Source: Tautonia marina
Lineage (GTDB): Bacteria; Planctomycetota; Planctomycetia; Isosphaerales; Isosphaeraceae
Assembly: GCF_009177065.1 (NCBI RefSeq)
Contig: NZ_WEZF01000005.1
Span: 1 to 64,000, forward strand
Length of the DNA stretch: 64,000 nt
Reading direction: 5' to 3'
The translations under genes were made by a program, and so were the position numbers. Numbering within the stretch: position 1 is the stretch's first letter; each line of letters starts with the position of its first letter. Shown in pieces: positions 10,714-19,746 of the stretch. The notes under the pieces are model-generated. The model was not told the DNA's origin. It worked only from the letters and a program-made list of their open reading frames with translations, and searched no databases.

Positions 10714-13371
10714 ATGGCCCGGTGGTGGCCGACCCGCTCAGAGAACGGTGAACAGACCGTTCGAGCACGGTTCCCAAGGATGGGGAGCGCAGGCATGCCC
10801 CTGCGGATGTCAATTGCCGCGGTGATCTCGCTGGGGCTGGCCGTAGGCGTCCAATTCGTCTCCGGTCAGGCCGCTCAGCAGCCGCCTCAGGTCGCCCAGC
10901 CTCCGGCCCCGAAGCCGTCGGCCGCCGACGATGCGCGGCTCGAACCGCCTCGGGTGGCGAGTCCCGCCGCGATCGCCAACAGTGACGCTCCCGCCGCAAG
11001 CGAGGTCACTCCGCCCCGAGTCGTCGAGCCCGACTCGAACGCTGCCAGGGGCTCGCTTCCTCAACTCCCCGTCGATTCCGCCGACATCGGGCCCCCCGCC
11101 GTCGCGTCTCCCCGGTCGCTCGACCTTCCTCCGAGCGATGGCATGGGCGAACTGCTTCCGCCCTCCGTGGCCGATCAGCCTGCAATGGCGATCGATCAGG
11201 AGCAGGAAACGCCACCCGCCCCTCCCGACCTGGCCGATGCCATGCCTTTCGACCTGGGTGGTGTTGCTCCGGATCTGCCCTCCCACGAGCCTCCGGACGA
11301 GCCCAATCCGGGCCTCAACGCTCCGATCGTTCCGGCCACCGTTCAGTTTGAGGAACTCCCGTCATTCGAGTCCGAGCCGGCCTCGGCATCGACCGATTTC
11401 GTCGGTGGCCAGCAGTCGCTCGGGTCTGAACTCCCTTCGGACGCTCCGGGAATCGAGTTCAGCGAACTCGCGGCTCCTCCCGGCGTTCCGCAGGACTCCC
11501 CCGCTGCGCCTGGGTTTGCCGACGCAATGCCCACGCCGGAACCGATTGAATCCCCCGAACTCGACTCGGCTCCAGTCTTTGAGGTGCCCAACGACCCTCC
11601 GGCCGACCTCGGGCCTCCGACCGACGACCCGGTCTTCGCCGGAGCAACGCCTGAGCCTCAAGACGCTCCCCCGGCTCCGGCCGAAGCTCCGGTATTCGAT
11701 TCCCCGGCTCCCATGCAGGTCGAAGCCCCCCCGGCCCCTGCCTCCAATGGATCCCTGATCGGACGATCCCCAACGGATCCCCCATCGTTCTCCTCAACCG
11801 AACCCCCGGCCGACCCCTCAATTCGGACATCCGCCGCGCCTCAAGACGGCGTCGGTGCCATGTCGCAAAGCCTGGGAGACCGCTTCTCCGAAGGCCCTCG
11901 TGAAATCGGCCTGAACCTCGACGTGGCCATGCCGCAAACGTCGAACATCAACCTGCCGATGAAGGCCGTCATCACACTTCGGAATGACGGCCGAGACGAC
12001 GCCTTCGATGTCGTCGTTCGCCTCCCGCTGCCCGACGGCCTCGAATTTCTCGAATCCTCTCCCCAGCCCGACGAACAAGCCGACGACGGCCGGATGCTGG
12101 TCTGGAAGTGGTCCTCTCTCGGCCCCAGCGACACCAGGTCCATCGACCTCACCGTCAAGCCCTTGAAGGCCGTGCCGATGGACCTCGTCCCCCGAGTCAT
12201 GTCGGTCATGGCCGCCAAGTCGCGCACGACCGTTCAGGAGCCAAGGTTGAAGATCGACCTCGTCGGCCCCAACGACGATCAGGTCAAGGGGTCGGAAATC
12301 GACTTCAGCATCACCGTACGCAACAACGGCACCGGCCCGGCTCGACAGGTCAACCTGATCGCCACCCTCACCGGCGGCCTGAAGGGCTACGACCACAACG
12401 GCCAGCTCTCCGACGCTCCTCGCTTCGAGCAGATGATCGGCGATCTTGCCCCCGGAGAGGTCTTCGGCCCCGTGGTCCTCACGGTCCTTGCCGACAGCAA
12501 AGGCATGCAGAACTGTACGATCGAGGCCCTTAGTCCCGACGTCGTCCCCGCCACTCCGGTCAGTGCCAAGCCGGTCAATATCGTGGTTCCCGAGCTGGTT
12601 CTCGATGTCATTGGCCCCGAGAGTCGTCCCGTCGGCTCCGTCGCCGAGTACACGGTGACCATCACCAATCAAGGCACCCGCTACGCCTCCGATGTGGCCG
12701 TCGCCCTCTTCGCCCCCGAAAGCGGTGTGCCCGACGTTCCCCAGGACGCCAAGTACCGACAGGATCCCGACAAGCGCCTGCACAGCATCTACTGGCGCAT
12801 CCCCCGGCTCGATAAGGGTGAATCCCGAGAATTCCGCGTCCCCATCCGGCTCGACCGCATCGCCCTCTACACCGTCGAGGCCGCCGCTCACTGCGAAGGC
12901 TTCCGCGAAGGGCGCGATACCAAACGCTCCCAGAAAACGACCGAGGTCATGGGGATCCCCGACGTCAAAATCGTCGACGTCACGCGCAAGGATACCGTGA
13001 TCGACGCCGGAGACACCACCGAGTTCGAGATCCGGATCAAGAACATCGGCTCGAAGGAGGCCACCAACGTCTTCATCGACTTCTACACCAACGAATGGAT
13101 CTCCGTCGAGGGGACCGACCCGCCCAACGCCAGGACGAGCGACGAGAACCCCTACCATCACGGCTTCGACCCCATCGATCGCCTCGCTCCCGGAGCCGAC
13201 CGCACCTTCATTGTGACTGTGAAGGCCCAGAAACCCGGACCAGCCATCGCCAACTTTGATGTCCATGTCTACTGGGAAGGGATTCCGGACACCGCCGCCG
13301 TCCGAAGCAATAATCACGTCCGGATCGCCGAGGGCCAGATCGCCCGATCCGACTCGAACGCCCCGAAGTGA
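10714..13371 (+). CDS. Secreted DUF11/CARDB-repeat protein with Pro-rich N-terminal half
   Basis: About 885 aa. The N-terminus contains a hydrophobic export segment (MSIAAVISLGLAVGVQFVSG). About 330 residues of Pro/Ala/Asp/Glu-rich low complexity follow, in which a short motif recurs (PPRVASP, PPRVVEP, PPAVASP, PPSVADQ). The C-terminal half, from about residue 400, has four Ig-like DUF11/CARDB repeats of about 110 residues, each opening with a pattern such as AVITLRNDGRDDAFDVVVRL, FSITVRNNGTGPARQVNL or EYTVTITNQGTRYASDVAV. These domains usually occur in surface or S-layer-like proteins. ATG 10714 has GGGAGG 8 nt upstream; GTG 10699 is an alternative. A hairpin follows the stop. Confidence 0.85.
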   Translation: MARWWPTRSENGEQTVRARFPRMGSAGMPLRMSIAAVISLGLAVGVQFVSGQAAQQPPQVAQPPAPKPSAADDARLEPPRVASPAAIANSDAPAASEVTPPRVVEPDSNAARGSLPQLPVDSADIGPPAVASPRSLDLPPSDGMGELLPPSVADQPAMAIDQEQETPPAPPDLADAMPFDLGGVAPDLPSHEPPDEPNPGLNAPIVPATVQFEELPSFESEPASASTDFVGGQQSLGSELPSDAPGIEFSELAAPPGVPQDSPAAPGFADAMPTPEPIESPELDSAPVFEVPNDPPADLGPPTDDPVFAGATPEPQDAPPAPAEAPVFDSPAPMQVEAPPAPASNGSLIGRSPTDPPSFSSTEPPADPSIRTSAAPQDGVGAMSQSLGDRFSEGPREIGLNLDVAMPQTSNINLPMKAVITLRNDGRDDAFDVVVRLPLPDGLEFLESSPQPDEQADDGRMLVWKWSSLGPSDTRSIDLTVKPLKAVPMDLVPRVMSVMAAKSRTTVQEPRLKIDLVGPNDDQVKGSEIDFSITVRNNGTGPARQVNLIATLTGGLKGYDHNGQLSDAPRFEQMIGDLAPGEVFGPVVLTVLADSKGMQNCTIEALSPDVVPATPVSAKPVNIVVPELVLDVIGPESRPVGSVAEYTVTITNQGTRYASDVAVALFAPESGVPDVPQDAKYRQDPDKRLHSIYWRIPRLDKGESREFRVPIRLDRIALYTVEAAAHCEGFREGRDTKRSQKTTEVMGIPDVKIVDVTRKDTVIDAGDTTEFEIRIKNIGSKEATNVFIDFYTNEWISVEGTDPPNARTSDENPYHHGFDPIDRLAPGADRTFIVTVKAQKPGPAIANFDVHVYWEGIPDTAAVRSNNHVRIAEGQIARSDSNAPK

Positions 13372-13398
13372 TCGATCCATCTCGATCTTCCTCCGAAC

Positions 13399-13428
13399 GA
13401 CGCGCCGGCCCCTCATGTCCGGCGCGTC
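13399..13428 (+). terminator. Hairpin terminator after the DUF11 gene
   Basis: A 10-bp perfect stem (GACGCGCCGG/CCGGCGCGTC) with a 10-nt loop lies 28 nt downstream of the stop codon; no long T-run follows. Confidence 0.6.
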
Positions 13429-13554
13429 GATTCGTGCGCGAATCCGCGGCTTCCCCCCTCAATCCTCCTGCCGATCCCATTACAATGGCCTCTCTCGATG
13501 ACGACCGGCCCTCCGCCGGACCATCGCCCCGCGATCCCACCGAGCGAGGCCACC

Positions 13555-16032
13555 ATGCGACCGTCCTTCCTCCTCCTGCCGATTCCCCTCTCTCCCCGGA
13601 GTCGTGATTCCCGCTCCGTCTTCTTCTGGCTAGCCTCCCTGCTCCTGCTGAACACTGCCGGCCCCCTCCTGGCAAGTGACGGCACCAATCGCCTGGCCGA
13701 TGAGTCGAGCCCCTACCTGCTTCAGCACGCCGAAAATCCGGTGCACTGGTTCCCCTGGGGTCCCGACGCCTTCGAGGCCGCCCGGCAGCAAAACAAGCCC
13801 ATCTTCCTCTCGATCGGCTACCGATCCTGCTACTGGTGCCACGTGATGGAACGCGAATGCTTCGAAGACGAGGCCATCGCCGCCCTCATGAATGAGCATT
13901 GTATTTGCATCAAGGTCGACCGCGAGGAACGCCCCGACGTCGATCAGATCTACATGACCGCCTTGCTCGGCATCACCGGAGGGAGCGGCGGCTGGCCCCT
14001 CTCGATGTTCCTCACGCCCGACGGACGCCCCTTCTACGGCGGCACCTATTTCCCTCCCCAACCTCGTGATGGTCTTCCCAGTTTTCCCCAGGTGCTTGAG
14101 GCCATTCACGACGCCTGGACCAACCGCCGTGACGAGATCGAGCAAGACGCCACCCAACTCACCGCCTATGTGCGCCGCCTCTCCGATGTCGGCCCGGCCA
14201 TCGAGGAGGTTCCGCTCTCTCGGGACCTCGCCGACCAGGGGCTCAATGCCCTCTCCCGACGCTTCGATCCTGAGTACGGCGGATTCGGCTTCGATCCCCA
14301 GCAACCGAAACGCCCCAAGTTCCCCGAGCCGTCGAACCTTGTCTTCCTCCTCGACCAGGCCCGCCGCGGCCAATCCCCGACCGGTTCCCTTCCCGAGCCG
14401 AAAGAGATGGTCCTAAAAACGCTCGACCGTATCTGCCGAGGGGGCATCCGCGACCACCTCGCCGGCGGCTACCACCGCTACAGCACCGATCGCTCCTGGA
14501 CCGTCCCTCACTTCGAGAAGATGCTCTACGACAACGCCCAGCTCGCCTCCGTCCTCCTCGATACCTTCGAGCTGACCGATGATCCTCGATGGGCCGACGA
14601 GGCCCGCGCCACCCTCGACTTTGTCGCCGACACCATGACCCTCCCCGATGGCGGCTTCGCCTCCTCCCTCGACGCGGAAACGGAGGGAGAAGAAGGCGCC
14701 TTTTACGTCTGGACACCTGATGAGGTGAAAACCGCCCTTGGCGATGATGAAGACGCCTACGATCTTTTCGCCCGCTCCTACGGCCTGACTCGTGAACCCA
14801 ATTTCGAAGGGGACCGCTTCGTCCTCCTTCACCCCGACACTCCCGGCGATCTCGCCGTCGCCCTCGGACTTGCTCCCGAACAGGTTGAAGACGCCCTCGC
14901 CCCGCTCCGCGCCCGGCTCCTCGACGCCCGCAACCAGCGCGAGGCACCCTTCCTCGACGACACCGCGCTGACCGCCTGGAACGGCCTGATGCTCGCCGCC
15001 TTTGCCGACGGGGCCCGGGTGCTCGATGAACCTCGATACCTCGACATCGCCAACCGCGCCGCTGACTTCCTGCTCGATTCCCTCCGAGACGACGACGGCA
15101 ACTTGCTCCGATCCTTTCGAAGCGGCTCCAGCCGCTTGCCGGCCTATCTCGAAGATTATGCGTTTCTCATCCACGGACTCCTGCGCCTGCATGCGGCTTC
15201 CGATGACCCCGAACGGCTCGCCCAGGCCCGCGAACTGGCCGACCGGATGATTGCCTCCTTCGCCGATCCCCAGCGCGGCGGTTTCTTCTTCACGGCCGAC
15301 GATCACGAAAGCCTCGTCGCCCGGGTCAAGGACCCGTACGACGGCGCGCTTCCCGGTCCGAATGCCGTGGCGATCCTCAGCCTGCTCGCTCTCCACCGCC
15401 TCACCGGCGACCCGATCTACCGAGACACCGCCCGAGACGCCCTGGACGCCTTCGCCCCGTCGATGGGACGGTCCCCGGCATCGGCTCCGCTCTTGCTCGT
15501 CGCCGTCGAGGAACTGCTCGATCTGGACAACGCCGCTCCCGCCCCGGCCGCCAACGCTCCGTTTACACCCGGCCGCCTCCGGCTCCCGACCGAGGCCCCC
15601 TCACCGACGACCAACCGGCTCAGGGTCGTCTCTCCCACCGTGTCCAAGCCTGAGGAACCCATCCAGCCTGGCAAACCGTTTGAAATCCGAGTCACCCTGA
15701 CGATCGACGAGAAGTACCACCTGAACGCCAACCCCGCCGGCGCCCCGAACCTTGTTCCCACCCTTATCACGCTCCCAGACGACTCCCCGGTTCGTCTGCT
15801 CGACGTCTCTTACCCCCCCGGCGAACCCCTCACCCTTGCGGGGCAGGACGCCCCCATCTCCGTCTACTCCGGCTCGATCACGGCCGTCGTCCGCCTCTCG
15901 ATCCCCGACGCCACCGAGGCCGATTCCCTCGACCTCACCCTTTCGATCCGCTACCAGGCTTGCGACGACCGCTCGTGCCTGGCTCCTGCCTCGATCTCCC
16001 TCCCCGTGACACTTAAGGTCGCTCATCCCTAA
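13555..16032 (+). CDS. Exported DUF255 (YyaL/SSP411-type) thioredoxin-fold protein fused to a DsbD-alpha-like domain
   Basis: 825 aa. The N-terminal hydrophobic stretch (VFFWLASLLLLNTAGPLLA) predicts export. Residues about 45-205 are the DUF255 thioredoxin-like domain (ESSPYLLQHAENPVHWFPWG) with the redox motif C92-Y-W-C95. The middle part is the (alpha/alpha)6 barrel typical of YyaL/SSP411 proteins. The last 120 residues resemble the N-terminal domain of DsbD, including a paired-Cys signature (YQACDDRSCLAP). YyaL proteins are normally cytosolic and lack this tail, so the combination suggests a periplasmic thiol-redox role. ATG 13555 is chosen over ATG 13498 because it gives a normal signal peptide. 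truB follows 66 nt later. Confidence 0.88.
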   Translation: MRPSFLLLPIPLSPRSRDSRSVFFWLASLLLLNTAGPLLASDGTNRLADESSPYLLQHAENPVHWFPWGPDAFEAARQQNKPIFLSIGYRSCYWCHVMERECFEDEAIAALMNEHCICIKVDREERPDVDQIYMTALLGITGGSGGWPLSMFLTPDGRPFYGGTYFPPQPRDGLPSFPQVLEAIHDAWTNRRDEIEQDATQLTAYVRRLSDVGPAIEEVPLSRDLADQGLNALSRRFDPEYGGFGFDPQQPKRPKFPEPSNLVFLLDQARRGQSPTGSLPEPKEMVLKTLDRICRGGIRDHLAGGYHRYSTDRSWTVPHFEKMLYDNAQLASVLLDTFELTDDPRWADEARATLDFVADTMTLPDGGFASSLDAETEGEEGAFYVWTPDEVKTALGDDEDAYDLFARSYGLTREPNFEGDRFVLLHPDTPGDLAVALGLAPEQVEDALAPLRARLLDARNQREAPFLDDTALTAWNGLMLAAFADGARVLDEPRYLDIANRAADFLLDSLRDDDGNLLRSFRSGSSRLPAYLEDYAFLIHGLLRLHAASDDPERLAQARELADRMIASFADPQRGGFFFTADDHESLVARVKDPYDGALPGPNAVAILSLLALHRLTGDPIYRDTARDALDAFAPSMGRSPASAPLLLVAVEELLDLDNAAPAPAANAPFTPGRLRLPTEAPSPTTNRLRVVSPTVSKPEEPIQPGKPFEIRVTLTIDEKYHLNANPAGAPNLVPTLITLPDDSPVRLLDVSYPPGEPLTLAGQDAPISVYSGSITAVVRLSIPDATEADSLDLTLSIRYQACDDRSCLAPASISLPVTLKVAHP

Positions 16033-16098
16033 ACGCTCACCAGCACAAACACCCAAACCGTTACATGATGATCCATCGGCCTCCCCTTGGCCTGTCCG

Positions 16099-17097
16099 AT
16101 GGGTTTCGACGCGTTTCTGATCCGCCCCTTGCTGGAGTCCTCCGTGCCCCCCTCCGCCGTGCCGTTGTCTGGATTCCTGAATGTCGATAAACCCATCGGC
16201 CTGACCTCGCGCGACGTGGTCAACCGGGTCGTCCGCGCCTTTCGGAAACCGAAACCGAAGGTCGGCCACGCCGGCACGCTCGACCCCCTGGCCTCGGGGG
16301 TTCTGGTCGTTGCGATCGGTTCGGCCACCCGGTTAATCGAACAGGTCCAACGTCAGCCCAAAACCTACCTCGCCACCATTCTCCTCGGGGCGACCAGCGA
16401 CACCCTCGACGCCGACGGCACCATCACCCCCGTCCTCGATCCCCCCATTCCTTCTGAAGCTCAGGTCCGTGACGCACTCGCCTCCCAGGTCGGCACCATC
16501 GACCAGCTCCCTCCCGCCTACTCGGCGCTTCGGGTCGATGGGAAGCGTGCCTATGACCTCGCTCGGGAGGGGAAATCGGTCGAACTCGCCCCTCGCCCCG
16601 TGCGGATCGATCAGATTTCCTTGCTCCGCTACGAATGGCCCCACCTGGAGATTTCGGTCGATTGTGGCGCGGGGACCTACATCCGGTCGATTGCCCGCGA
16701 TGTGGGAGACGCCCTTGGCTGCGGCGGCCTGATCGCCACCCTCCGCCGGACCCGGATCGGCCCGTTTCTCGAAGACGACGCGATCTCTGCTGATCCCGAA
16801 TTCCTCACGTTCGAGGCAATCGTCGGGCGACTTCGTTCCCCCCTCGATGCCGTGACCGATCGTCCTCACCTGCTCCTGAATGCCGAGCAGGCCGCCGCCA
16901 TTGGCCGGGGGCAGGCGATCGAGGCGACTGCCTTCGACCTCACCGCGCCGAGTGTCGGAGAAGAGGTCGCGTTACTCGCCCCCGACGGCAGCTTGCTCGC
17001 CCTTGCCAAGGCCGATCCGACGTCCGGTCTGATTCAACCGCGCCGGGTCTTTGCCTCATCCTCGACCCCTTCCTCTCGATCGTCGAACTCGACCTGA
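16099..17097 (+). CDS. truB: tRNA pseudouridine(55) synthase TruB
   Basis: Converts U55 of the tRNA T-loop to pseudouridine. The family core is intact: SGFLNVDKPIGLTSRDVV, then GHAGTLDPLASGVLVVAIG with catalytic Asp62, then the later motifs LPPAYSALRVDGKRAYDLAR and GTYIRSIARDVGDALG. It is 332 aa from ATG 16099; a TTG at 16087 is in frame. The C-terminal part (residues 260 on) matches the usual TruB tail. It lies 66 nt downstream of the DUF255 gene and 200-280 nt upstream of hflX, both on the same strand, so partial co-transcription is possible. Confidence 0.97.
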   Translation: MGFDAFLIRPLLESSVPPSAVPLSGFLNVDKPIGLTSRDVVNRVVRAFRKPKPKVGHAGTLDPLASGVLVVAIGSATRLIEQVQRQPKTYLATILLGATSDTLDADGTITPVLDPPIPSEAQVRDALASQVGTIDQLPPAYSALRVDGKRAYDLAREGKSVELAPRPVRIDQISLLRYEWPHLEISVDCGAGTYIRSIARDVGDALGCGGLIATLRRTRIGPFLEDDAISADPEFLTFEAIVGRLRSPLDAVTDRPHLLLNAEQAAAIGRGQAIEATAFDLTAPSVGEEVALLAPDGSLLALAKADPTSGLIQPRRVFASSSTPSSRSSNST

Positions 17098-17374
17098 TTC
17101 GCTTGCGGGTGAGCCATTAGCGTCCTCCTCATGCAGCGTGCTCCGGAGGTGAATTGACTGAACATTTCTTTGCCGGCGGACGAACTTGGAGAAGACCCAT
17201 TGTGTCTATCCCGATGCGGGGCGATCATGCTTCGTTGACGGCACGACACCCGCCGACCTAGAATCGGCGCGGGGTTGCAGCGTCACGGGAGAGCTTTGAG
17301 GCTCCCCAGGAGTGAGGCGAGGGTTTCTCGTCGCACCAAATCCTTTCCACTCCCCATCGAGGGTTATAGCCGCC

Positions 17375-18679
17375 TTGACTGAACTGAAGAGCACCGATCG
17401 GAAGGATCTCCGCGAACGGGCCATCCTTGTCGGCGTCCTGCTGCCCGACGGGCAGTATAACCCCGAGGACCCTCTCGACGAGATTCGAGGTCTGGCTCAG
17501 ACGGCGGGCCTGGTCGTCGTCGGTTCCCTCCTCCAGAAGCGGCAACAGATCGACATTGCCACCGTCATCGGTTCCGGCAAGGTCGATGCACTCAAGGAGC
17601 TTTGCGAATCCCAGGAGGCCGACCTCGTGGTCATCGACCACGACATCGGACCCGCCCAGGGTCGCAACCTGGAGAAGGCACTCGGGGTGAAGGTCATCGA
17701 CCGCACCGAGGTCATTCTCGACATCTTCGCCACCCACGCCCGCACCAACGAGTCGCGCTTGCAGGTCGAGCTGGCCCAGCTCGAATACTCGTTGCCGCGG
17801 CTGAAGCGGATGTGGACCCACCTCTCCCGTTACAAGGGGGGGATCGGTGTCCGAGGTCCGGGTGAAAAGCAGCTCGAAACCGACCGCCGGCTCGTCGAAG
17901 GACGCATCCAGGATCTGAAAGCCAAGCTCTCGAAGATCCAGGCCCGCAAGGAACGTGAAGTCGCTGCCCGAGACGCCGTGCCCACGGTTTCGCTCGTCGG
18001 CTACACCAACGCCGGGAAGAGCACCCTGATGAACGCTCTGACCGGCGCCGGCGTGCTGGTCGAGGACAAGCTGTTCGCCACGCTCGACACCCGGACCCGC
18101 CGCTGGAACTTCTCCGGAGGGGGCCAGGTCTTGCTTTCCGATACCGTCGGGTTCATTCGAGACCTGCCGCACTCCCTCGTCGCCTCGTTCAAGGCCACGC
18201 TGGAGGAGGCCCGCCAGGCGGATCTCCTGCTGCACGTCGTCGATGCCTCCAGCCCCGAGGCCGAGACCCAGATCCATGCGGTCAACGCCGTGCTTGAGGA
18301 AATCGGCCTGCGAGACCATCCCACAATCCTTGTGCTGAACAAGGCCGATCGTGTCCCCGATCGCTCCTTCCTTGATGTGCTTCGAGCCCATCACGACGAG
18401 TCGATCATCGTCAGCGCCGCCTCGGGCGACGGACTCGACCGCCTGGAACAGGCCGTCCGCGAGGCCCTCAACGAAAACGCCCTCGACGCCCGGATCGAAA
18501 CCACCGTCGGCGATGGCCGCGTGCTCGCGTATCTGGCACAACACGCCTTGATCCGCAACCGGACCTACTCCGACGGCGACCGTGTGACCCTCGATTGCCG
18601 CCTCCCCCGCCGATGCCTCGGCTACCTCGCCGAGCAAGGCGTCGAGGTCAGCATCAACGATCAGGGCGTCTACGTCTGA
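17375..18679 (+). CDS. hflX: GTPase HflX
   Basis: Ribosome-associated GTPase that splits stalled or stress-inactivated ribosomes. The N-terminal HflX domain (ILVGVLLPDGQ, then VIGSGKVDAL) is followed by the glycine-rich linker (SRYKGGIGVRGPGEKQLETD) and a G domain with Walker A GYTNAGKST, G2/G3 (FATLDTRTRRW, SDTVGFIRDLPH) and NKAD. Length is about 434 aa, normal for the family. The frame is open from GTG 17312, but TTG 17375 (TELKSTDRKDL) gives the expected N-terminus; neither start has a strong Shine-Dalgarno. A long terminator hairpin begins 37 nt after the stop. Confidence 0.95.
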   Translation: MTELKSTDRKDLRERAILVGVLLPDGQYNPEDPLDEIRGLAQTAGLVVVGSLLQKRQQIDIATVIGSGKVDALKELCESQEADLVVIDHDIGPAQGRNLEKALGVKVIDRTEVILDIFATHARTNESRLQVELAQLEYSLPRLKRMWTHLSRYKGGIGVRGPGEKQLETDRRLVEGRIQDLKAKLSKIQARKEREVAARDAVPTVSLVGYTNAGKSTLMNALTGAGVLVEDKLFATLDTRTRRWNFSGGGQVLLSDTVGFIRDLPHSLVASFKATLEEARQADLLLHVVDASSPEAETQIHAVNAVLEEIGLRDHPTILVLNKADRVPDRSFLDVLRAHHDESIIVSAASGDGLDRLEQAVREALNENALDARIETTVGDGRVLAYLAQHALIRNRTYSDGDRVTLDCRLPRRCLGYLAEQGVEVSINDQGVYV

Positions 18680-18715
18680 TCGTCCCGCGCCCCAGCGTTG
18701 CTCCGAACCCATCAA

Positions 18716-18762
18716 GGACCCGGCCGACCTCCGATCTCAACCCTCGGAGGTCTGCCGGGTCC
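18716..18762 (+). terminator. Strong hairpin terminator after hflX
   Basis: Two 9-bp perfect helices (GGACCCGGC/GCCGGGTCC outside, GACCTCCGA/TCGGAGGTC inside) are separated by one C-T mismatch and closed by a 9-nt loop. It is the longest hairpin of this region and lies 37 nt after the hflX stop. Confidence 0.75.
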
Positions 18763-19746
18763 TGCCCGTTTACCCCTCCCTCCGCTCAGACCACCCGCGC
18801 ATGCGCTTCGCCTCGATGTTCGAACAGCATCGGGGCTGGGGTCGATTTCGCCACGCGGATCGAACCACTCGCAACCGGAATTCCTCACGGCCTGCGCGCC
18901 TCAGCAGGTTATCTCCCGATTCAAGCCCTGGTCTCGTTCACAAACCGGGAGCAGTCGGGACAAGAATTCAATCGGTTCCCCTGAAAACATGAATTTTCAG
19001 CCCTCATTCCCTGATACTTTGGGAGAAGGCGTTCCGTTCTCCCGGACGGCGTGCCCGCCATGATGGCTCATCGTTCCTGGCCCTGATTCCCTCTCATGCT
19101 GCCCTGACTCCCAGGATGATTGGCCATCCCTGCCTCACTTCTCGATCCAGGGACAAACGTGCTGTTGACTCCCGTCGTGCGCAACCAGACAAACCCAAAT
19201 CTCGCCTCAACGGACGATGCAGTCTGGGATGAACACGCTCGACGATTTCGGCCTCCTCGACACACAACCTCAATCGCATCCCACAACGAAACGAACCGAT
19301 TGAACGTCCCTCCGATTGCTAAAGACCGCGTCCTAACCTGCTTTACTCCAATAATTTACACCCATCATCCTCTGTCATCCGATCCGCGCACTGACAGCGC
19401 ACCGCCGGGCGCACCGTCGCGCACCCGAGGGCCCGTCTTCTCCGTGTCGGTCCTCGACCCTCGTTCGGTCTCCCCACCGTTTCGCTCCAGCGCACGTCAC
19501 GGAGCGCCCGGAACGGAACGAACCCAATTCGAGGCGATCACATCGACCACCGAATGAGCGCAAGCTCCTTTGAAATTAAGTGTTAGGTCAGCCACCCTAC
19601 TTCCACAAGGAGCGATCCAAGAAGCGCTCCCGATCCGATCTGGCACAGAACCAAACCGCTTACCAGGCGAGCGATCGCCCAGAAACGCTCTTTGAGAATT
19701 TGGTGGAAGCATCAGGAGGGGCGATCCGATCTCGGATCGTCGAGCC
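18763..19746. other. About 1 kb without recognisable genes
   Basis: Lower-GC, low-coding-signal stretch between the hflX terminator and the end of the minus-strand gene at 19747. Open frames of up to 145 codons lack family similarity, signal peptides and planctomycete-like codon use. A small hairpin (CTGAAAA/TTTTCAG, 18981-19000) is the only structure seen. It may be decayed sequence or hold an unrecognised RNA. Confidence 0.45.

Noticed and set aside
11818-13416. 532-codon minus-strand frame
   Set aside because: Antisense shadow of the DUF11 gene; repetitive in Gly/Asp/Val and without any family.
17258-18715. 485-codon minus-strand frame
   Set aside because: Antisense to hflX, whose GTPase motifs are unmistakable.
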